Source: Pictodentalium vernedei | Taxonomy: Eukaryota; Mollusca; Scaphopoda; Dentaliida; Dentaliidae | Length of the DNA: 64,000 nucleotides | Direction of reading: 5' to 3' | NCBI GenBank assembly: GCA_031216915.1 | Contig: CM062296.1 | Location: 794,401,823 to 794,465,822, forward strand | In this document: positions 57,645 to 64,000 of the stretch, in pieces | How positions within the stretch are numbered: the stretch's first letter is position 1 | Layout: each line of letters starts with the position of its first letter | The notes under the pieces: generated by a model | The model's input: the letters and a program-made list of their open reading frames with translations, nothing else | What the model was told of the DNA's origin: nothing | Databases searched by the model: none | Translations under genes and position numbers: made by a program

Positions 57645-58800
57645 TTAACCCTTTACCTAACATGAAAAGCAGACGACACTTGCAAAAAAATTCTTGAACA
57701 ACTATTTTTTTTCATTTTTTGTCTCAAAAACATAGGTTATGACACCTCGTTGGAACGAGCTCGACGAGCTCGTTCCAACGAGGGGTCATAACCTATGTTT
57801 TCGAGACAAAAAATGAAAATATTTTGAAAATTAATTGGGATTTTTTGAGAATAGCGCTGGCCGGTTTTGGCCGTTACGTTGGGTAAAGGGTTAATACGAA
57901 GTAAGCAGAATATTCAGGCGCAGGATAGGGCCAGGCGATTGGGAGAGACGGTGTTGAGTGAGACGAGAGACGACCAAGTTGTTCAGACCTGTCACCGAGG
58001 TTCAGGAACGAGCCAGAAAAGAGATCGTCGAGGAATTGAGACCCATAAAAGAAGGTTCTCAGAGGATGGCTTCGCTCCCCGATAGTTTTGTACCGAGAAC
58101 TTTGTCCGATTACACTCCGATGGGAATCAAGACCGATTCAAGTAGCGTCTATAGCGACGCTACTCCGACGGAAATCGAGACCGATCCAATTAGCGTCGAT
58201 AGTAGCGACGCTTCGAGCATTGTTGGCAGCGTCAGATCCGACGACGACAGTACATATAGCAGTGAACACTGTGAAAAAGATCTGATGTACGGATTTCGTC
58301 ACGATGACGATAAAATTTTCGTGAGTGACACGGAAATGTCGCGCGAAGGTGACTATTTGATCGTTGGTTCGAACAGGTACGAAATGACCGACGGACTGTA
58401 TAATCTGCTTGCTCACAAGAAATCCAGAGATTACACCGATGAGGATTAACAAAATTACGGACACATTCTCGTTCAGATCCATGTAATGAAGAGGAACAAC
58501 GACCACAAAGAGACGAGACCGAAGGATAGGAGAGGTTACAAGTGGAAGCAAGAGGTAGAACCCATATGGAAGGAGAATGAGCAATTCGTGAGATCGATGA
58601 CTGGAAATGGAATGACCGATATGATATTTCTTCCACGCGATCCCTAATCCTCGTCGGAGAGATTGAGATTGTTGATGGCTAGCAGAGAGGCTGGTAACAA
58701 TGGAGTGGATAACGAGATAATGAGCATGTGCGACGAATTGTTGAGGCAGAAGGTCTTGATTAGGAAGGATTATAAAGAGTTGATGAATCGTTTGAAATAA
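57594..58800 (+). pseudogene. Polinton/adintovirus-associated conserved ORF, broken
   Basis: The best frame runs from about 57975 to a TAA at 58798-58800 and is interrupted by in-frame stops at 58447-58449 and 58645-58647. A further frame change near 57975-57990 separates it from the codons after the MITE-A at 57645-57894, and coding-like sequence also lies before that MITE. It has a basic, charged N-terminal part (ERARKEIVEELRPIKEG), a Ser/Asp-rich middle, a GLYNLLAHK motif and a C-terminal block MASREAGNNGVDNEI followed by DELLRQ. From memory, these last motifs occur in an uncharacterised protein near polymerase genes of animal Polinton-like elements. The function is unknown. Confidence 0.6.
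57645..57894 (+). mobile_element. MITE-A copy 23, inserted in the virus-like element
   Basis: Complete copy, TTAA at both ends. Coding-like sequence of the first plus-strand ORF is present on both sides, so the insertion is younger than the element. Confidence 0.92.
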
Positions 58801-58973
58801 TAAAAATAGTAAGAGAAAAGAAAAAAAAAAACAAATATTAAGTAAATAAAAAAAAATAAATATATATATATTCAAAAAATAATAATAAAAAAAACCCGAA
58901 TTTTAAAAAATAAATGTTAGTGATAAATAACAGAGGAAACGCTAGATCTTACGTCTAAGTTGGATCGGGCATC

Positions 58974-59252
58974 ATGGATTCGATGATGCGAGTTTTAACT
59001 CATAAATTCACAGGCGATACCGCGAAACGGATCGCCTTGAGCGCTCTCAAAATTGGAAAGAAGATGGCGATCGATGTGGGTAAGAAAGCTGCGACCGACG
59101 CGAGCGGTAGAATAGCTTCGGAAGCTAGCAAGAGAGGTGCCGACGCGATGATTATTAAATTGATAACTCCACCACCACCACCTACCAAACGATCGAGAAT
59201 CGAACCGAGACATTGGCGAGACTTCTATGACATCGTACCGATACAAGGCTAA
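58974..59252 (+). CDS. Small basic Ala/Lys-rich ORF, 92 aa, of the virus-like element
   Basis: This is the only ORF of the element with no visible break. It starts MDSMMRVLTHKF, continues with an Ala/Lys-rich helical stretch (residues about 18-60, including KIGKKMAIDVGKK and DASGRIASEASKR), then a Pro run TPPPPPTKRSRIEP, and ends IVPIQG. No membrane segment. A small basic protein in this setting could bind DNA or be a minor virion component; that is inference from composition and position only. It sits 174 bp downstream of the broken ORF, on the same strand. Confidence 0.55.
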   Translation: MDSMMRVLTHKFTGDTAKRIALSALKIGKKMAIDVGKKAATDASGRIASEASKRGADAMIIKLITPPPPPTKRSRIEPRHWRDFYDIVPIQG

Positions 59253-59405
59253 GCTAAAATGACGAACGGATTGGGATTGAAAGTGATTTATAAATACAAA
59301 AACGTTTTTTCTAAATAATATATTAAAATAGGAATTAAAAATAAAAAAAATAGAAAAAAACATAGTTCAAAACATAGTTTAAAGAAAACTGGAAAAAATG
59401 AAAAT

Positions 59406-59640
59406 ATGGTCGACATTCTCGCAGTCAATAGCATAGCATTTTAGAGAATGTCAATGTGATCGCGGGAAGTTACGTCAACGGTAGCACTCAGCCTACGATC
59501 TACTCATTCTTTCTGGACATTTCACCGGGTTATAAGATCGCGGAGTGACCTCGAAATCTCGTCTATCTACCCGTGATTTTGGACACGATGTATAGCATCG
59601 AACCACGTTGACGGATCAGAAATGATTTGAAAATAATATC
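59406..59640 (+). pseudogene. Remnant of a virion-type ORF with internal deletion
   Basis: An ATG at 59406 opens MVDILAVNSIAF and stops. From 59447 another frame reads NVIAGSYVN, then QPTIYSFFLDISPGYKI, with stops at 59546-59548 and 59609-59611, ending at the MITE-A at 59641. From memory, the SPGYKI-type block is near the C-terminus of a conserved ~250-residue protein next to polymerase genes in animal Polinton-like elements, possibly a capsid-type protein. If so, most of the middle has been deleted. Function uncertain. Confidence 0.45.
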
Positions 59641-59892
59641 TTAACCCTTTACCTAACATGAAAAGCAGACGACACTTGCCAAAAAAATTCTTGAATAACT
59701 AATTTTTTTCATTTTTTGTCTCAAAAACATAGGTTATGACCCCTCGTTGGAACGAGCTCGTTGAGCTCGTTCCAACGAGGGGTCATAATCTATGTTTTTG
59801 AGACAAAAAATGAAAAAAATAATGAAAATTAATTGGCGATTTTTGAGAATAGCGCTGGCCGGTTTTGGCCGTTACGTTGGGTAAAGGGTTAA
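59641..59892 (+). mobile_element. MITE-A copy 24
   Basis: Complete, near-consensus. TTAA at both ends. It separates the plus-strand and minus-strand gene sets of the virus-like element. Confidence 0.92.
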
Positions 59893-59909
59893 AAAAAAAA
59901 TATTTTTTT

Positions 59910-60833
59910 TTATTTAAAACAGTTTGCTTTTGGTTTAATGTTCTTAAAACACTCGCCCATGTCTAAACCGGAATTGAACATACAGACAGAGAGTTGAGTG
60001 CAGGTACCTGACATGTGCACGGGATCTGGCAGATTCATAAGTGTGTGTCCTTCCATGTCCAGTTTACCTTCCATGATATAATCCTTTCTGCTGACCGTGC
60101 TGGAAGCGAATTCCGATTCGTCATCGAGACCGAATAGATTGTAACCGTCCATGTTGATGCCGTCCTCCATGGTTCCTCTGGATTTTTCGTTCAGATACAA
60201 TTCATCGACTTAAGACTCCAGATAGGATTGAGAATCCTGTGGGGCAGAATCCACGTAGCCTTTGTTGACCACCGTCAAGTCTTCGTCCGCATCATCGATC
60301 TGGAACAGATTCAATATCTTGTTGAATCCCGCATCCAGATCCGATTTCATTTCTAGCTCATTGTTATTCTTTCTCAGTTCCAAGTCATCGGGATTCGTTG
60401 GAAAGGACACGTTGGTTATCTTGTTAAAATTCGCATTCAATGAGGACTGCATCACTTTAAGAATGTAGTGATCTCTCAGATGTTTACTGAATCTCATGTG
60501 AGCGTCGTCCACATATCTTTTAGTGGCAGCATCGGTCGAATCTCTAGGATTCACTAGATTCACCTGTCATTTAGATTTCAAGTCGAGATCGTCCGCCATG
60601 TCTCTATTCACGTAATTATCTCTCATCATCTGCCGGAAATTTTCGTCTCCTCTATCAACATATTTTTTAGTTGCGGCCTCTGCCAGATCGATCGGTTTGG
60701 GAAGTTTGTAGATTTTGTTATTGTTCAAGTTGAAAGGTTCTTCTCGAGGTTCGTATCTCCGAACATATCGTTCGTCCAAGTTGGCAATGTTACCATCACC
60801 AACAACTTCGACCAGAGGGACCTTCATTATCAT
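59910..60833 (-). pseudogene. Phage-tail-fibre-like repeat protein of the virus-like element
   Basis: A single frame runs from an ATG at 60831-60833 to a TAA at 59910-59912 (about 307 codons), interrupted by in-frame stops at 60567-60569 and 60210-60212 and otherwise intact. It is made of repeats of the type 'L-N-NKI-L-P--aATKkYVDr': EAATKKYVD, then DAATKRYVDDAH, a less conserved VVNKGYVD, and MEGHTLMNLPDPV near the C-terminus. The DAATKxYVD repeat is well known from shafts of phage tail fibres and similar trimeric fibres, so a host-attachment fibre is the best guess. It lies about 150 bp downstream of the protease on the same strand. Confidence 0.72.
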
Positions 60834-60980
60834 CAGCGCGACCAAATCTATCGACTGGAATGTTTTGTTTGGATTTTTTTATTATTATTGAATTTTTTCT
60901 TTTTTGTTTTTTTTTATTATTTTAATTATAACTTTATTTTTTATATTCTTTATTTATATATCAATTTTTTTTCTCCTCCT

Positions 60981-61405
60981 TTAATGTGAAACGTTGAGAA
61001 TATCCTGAAAGTGATCTTCTTCTGACCATCTCTTGAGAACATAGAGACACAGGTAACCGCAAGACACTCGATCTGGCGCTTGCACTCATTCGGTATTGCA
61101 AATAACTGAAGTTAAATAGTTTCGTATTTCTATCGGTGGAGAGATTCTGTAGCTATCGAAATAATAAGTTTTATTCCGGTTCAAAGACCACGCGACCCAA
61201 TGCATGCCCTCACCTCCGATATCGTCCAGATTTAAAATTCCACATTCCGAATCATCCTTTTTCCTCGGTAAGGCATCTCTAGTAAACACACCTCGAAAAT
61301 GTTTGATTTTTCCATCTGTGCCGCCTTCGACAGATCAGTGTTGGATAGGGGTTCGTTGGGTAAGACGACACCTTCTACGGATATGTGTTTTATTTTATTA
61401 TTCAT
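60981..61405 (-). pseudogene. Adenovirus-type (Ulp1-like) cysteine protease, broken
   Basis: An ATG at 61403-61405 opens the frame. A frame change near 61290-61300 leads into 61289-61086, which holds ECGILNLDD, GMHWVAW (catalytic His at 61200-61202) and YYFDSY (acidic residue). An in-frame TGA at 61086-61088 follows. The same frame then continues with SCGYLCLYV, whose first Cys (61059-61061) is the expected nucleophile, to a TAA at 60981-60983. Length (about 140 codons) and motif order fit the maturation protease of Polintons, adintoviruses and adenoviruses, which trims capsid proteins. The gene is dead through at least one frameshift and one stop. Confidence 0.8.
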
Positions 61406-61529
61406 AAATATGTTTTTTTTTTATTTTTATTTTATTTTTTTTTTTATTCTTTTTTTTTAATTTATAACTCACGAGTTTTTTTTAAATTTACAACATTTTG
61501 ATGTCTTCAGTTGAAGTGCATTCATCCTC

Positions 61530-64000
61530 TCAATTTTGTTGAATTACCGTGGAGTAATGTCTGAGTGTGAAAGTGTGTATTTTATCCTCACATATAATTT
61601 TCTTATCGTCGTTAGCCGTCAATGCAATCTTATTGATTTCTTTGGTGTACATCTCATGCTTTTCACTTCAAATCATATTCATCTTTTTATACACCATCGA
61701 ACCTTTGAAACGACAATCTTTATACTCTTTGGAAGCAATGATTTTTTTCATTACACATGCTTGAATCCCTTTACATCTCTTGATCTCTTTACCATCGAGG
61801 AGATAAGCGTACAATTTTGGTTTCAAACCCACGAATTTGGTGATCTGTCTTCCACCGCTCTCATCTTTGAATTTACCCAACACCTTTTTATTGACGCCCA
61901 TTGGAATCTTAGATGCGTGATCATCGGGATAATTACTCAGATAGAACCATTCATTCACATCTGGTGCTACGTCCTCGTAGACGTTTCTAGTCTCTATCTC
62001 GTAAGCCAGACTGTCTGTGTCAGTGAACAATAGTTTGGCTTTCGAATCGAATTTGGATTTGACATAATCATAGTGAAACTCATACATCAACTGCTTGCTG
62101 ACGTCTAAGATGACCGCTCTGGGATAACAGGGTTTGTCAAAATTCAGATGTGTCTTTTGCATGTGTTCAGCCACTAGATTTTCATCGAATATGATTCTAT
62201 GTTGATAATTGGGTTTCGGGATTCATTTTCTAGACCTCTCTTCAGACGTGATGAGTTGAGCGTCGGTTCTATTCCTAATGTTTTCCATAGATTTCCCACA
62301 CACGCAATTGTTCATGAGTTTGAAGAAATCTTTTTCAAAGTTGCTCTCAGCCTCCATTCTTAAATTTGTGTTGAGATTGATGTATTTTTTCGTACAAGGC
62401 TCCTCATCGAATCGAATGATTCGATGCACGTCGGTTAATCTCATCCTGCGATCGATGTAACATTTCAGATGTTTGCAATAGACCACGTACTTGCATTTGT
62501 GATTTAAATTAGGAATGAGTTTTTCGATGCCGTTCACTTCCATTCGTTTGGGAGCCAGCGGATAATCGTTGTGAAGATCGTGTAACATTTCCAAATAGTT
62601 CAAATCGACATCTAGAATACAAGGTTTCCAACGTTTTGACCCATTTGAAATTTCTGATCGGTGCAGGATGACTCATGGCCCAACCATACAAATTATTAAC
62701 ACCCCAATACTGTATGTATTTACTCTGTTTTTCCGAATCGAAGTCTTTTCCCATGTGATAATTATTAGCTTTAGCATATCTGGTTAAAATCATAGGGACA
62801 CCACCCCTCACGGCCTTTTCAAACATGAGGAACATGTCGACTGCATTAATAATTCCAATCGGACTTCAGTCGTCTTCAAAAGAGCATCGCAGGCAAGACT
62901 GGGTGCTGTTAAATACCAAGCCGGATCTAGTTCGTAATATCGACGACATGCTCGTCAAAAATTTTAGAACACGTCAGCCAAGAGAAGCATGCCGGTTTTC
63001 AGAGGTCGTGATAATCTCTCATGGATTTCATGTCGCGAATAATCTCCACACTTTTTTGTGTGTGTTTGTAATCATCATCGGAAATGTGGGACCAGTATAA
63101 TTTCGAATAAAAATATCCTTTAGGAGGTAGAGTGGTGTCGTCGAATTTCTCGAAGTCACTCGTGTAATCGTAAGGGTAGATGCCTTTCCTCAACATGACG
63201 TCCACCAATTGTCGTCGATCAAAATGTTTACTCGTGATTTTAAATTTCTCCCTATTCAAACCGTCGACTAATTTTTCCAGACTGGCCGACATGAATTTAT
63301 AACTGTCAATCAAATGTTTCTCTCTACGAATGGGAATCGTTTTCTCAGTCGATCCATCGACGACTATGTTTTTATCAACAACATTCCATTTGGTGAAGGA
63401 AATGTATTTTTCTTCATTGTGTGCAATGCAGCTCAACTCCCCGTCGCTGACACCCATATTTTTCATGAATAGGTGACTGTCGTAGACCGAGAGATTGTGA
63501 AATATCCCCGAATAGAATTGAGCGTCTCGAAATCTTAAATTACATTTGTTGTGAGCAGCGCCACGAAACAACCCAGGTAGTGATCGTGATCTTTAACTTT
63601 TCTATTATTTTCAGACCCACTAGCGAATGGTTGTCTACAGATGAGTTATTCAGTGGTTTTATTGTATTCTTCCCGTTGCTCTGGCGTGATGATTATGACT
63701 TTGGATTTTTTTATTTTTTTGTATAATTCTTTAATTTTCGATTCTAACTCTTCCACGAATTTTTTAGTCACGTCATCGTATTCCGAACGTTTAGTGTAGA
63801 TGAATGGACCTGACGATTCTTGATCGTCGAAAGAACATTTTATGTAATAACAATAGCCTGAAGGTATGTGCTTCTGATATTTTTCGACGTAACTCCTATG
63901 CTCGTTGGGCTGGCAGGAATTCATTTTTGTGGTGAAACATTCGAAAGTAGCATAGACGACGAATAGGGGTTCTAATCTTCTATTGTGGTTGCGAAAGTCC
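61530..64000 (-). pseudogene. Protein-primed family B DNA polymerase (Polinton/adintovirus type), broken and running off the window
   Basis: Pieces read from 64000 downward. 63646 to the edge holds the exonuclease start (VYATFE) and HIPSGYCYYIKC. 62999-63571 holds GAAHNKCNL and FHNLSVYDSHLF. 62835-62999 is broken by two stops. 62509-62835 holds motif A as WGVNNLYGWAM. 62223-62603 holds motif B FKLMNNCVCGKSMENIRNR. 61668-62174 holds motif C TDTDSL (first Asp at 62019-62021). After a TGA at 61668-61670 the frame goes on to 61530. At least six stops or frameshifts are visible. The usual catalytic Asp is replaced by Gly in motif A (62701-62703) and by Thr in the exonuclease motif (63946-63948). 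The protein would replicate a linear genome from a terminal protein. The N-terminal part lies beyond 64000. Confidence 0.88.

Noticed and set aside
58138-58875. 245-codon open frame on the minus strand
   Set aside because: It is antisense to the broken plus-strand ORF that has family-like motifs. The Leu/Ser-rich hydrophobic reading is the shadow of Lys/Asp/Glu-rich codons.

Overview
The window reads as non-genic, repeat-filled animal DNA. It is AT-rich, has tRNA-derived SINEs, a decayed LINE, a Tc1-like transposase remnant, hAT-type, TA-flanked and TTAA-flanked miniature elements, microsatellites and long G runs, and at the right end a decayed Polinton/adintovirus-like element. I found no convincing host exon, rRNA gene, tRNA gene or CRISPR array. 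The repeat mix (SINE core with 'CCGGGTACTCCGGCTTCC', 'GTCCGTCGTCC' repeats, 'ACCCGGCGTTGC' repeats) fits a marine invertebrate, perhaps a lophotrochozoan or mollusc. That assignment is weak inference.

Layout. 1-528: remnant of a Tc1-like transposase. 0.8-6.5 kb: degenerate repeats, one arm of a foldback family, a SINE and a three-unit tandem hairpin repeat. 6.5-23.6 kb: nested miniature elements, above all a family of ~250-bp TTAA-flanked elements (here MITE-A) built on a ~103-bp near-perfect palindrome, plus several other large hairpins. 23.6-27.2 kb: a LINE on the minus strand, cut by a MITE-A and next to a SINE and a GATA microsatellite. 29-39 kb: SINEs, more MITE-A copies, a 2.3-kb long inverted repeat with MITE-A-like ends, and nested palindromic elements. 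39-56 kb: tandem-repeat elements, foldback elements, hAT miniature elements and a 2.5-kb foldback inserted in a MITE-A with a 6-bp target duplication. 57.6-64 kb: remains of a Polinton/adintovirus-like DNA element. On the plus strand lie a conserved-type ORF with two nonsense codons, a small basic ORF and a deletion remnant. On the minus strand lie a phage-tail-fibre-like gene, an adenovirus-type cysteine protease and a protein-primed family B DNA polymerase running past the window edge. Every large gene in it is broken.

How the parts relate. The nesting gives an order of events. SINE, LINE, hAT element and the Polinton-like element were in place before MITE-A copies landed in them at TTAA sites, and the 2.5-kb foldback arrived after a MITE-A. 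Nothing here looks able to move by itself: no intact transposase, integrase or reverse transcriptase was seen. The non-autonomous families must therefore have been mobilised from elsewhere.
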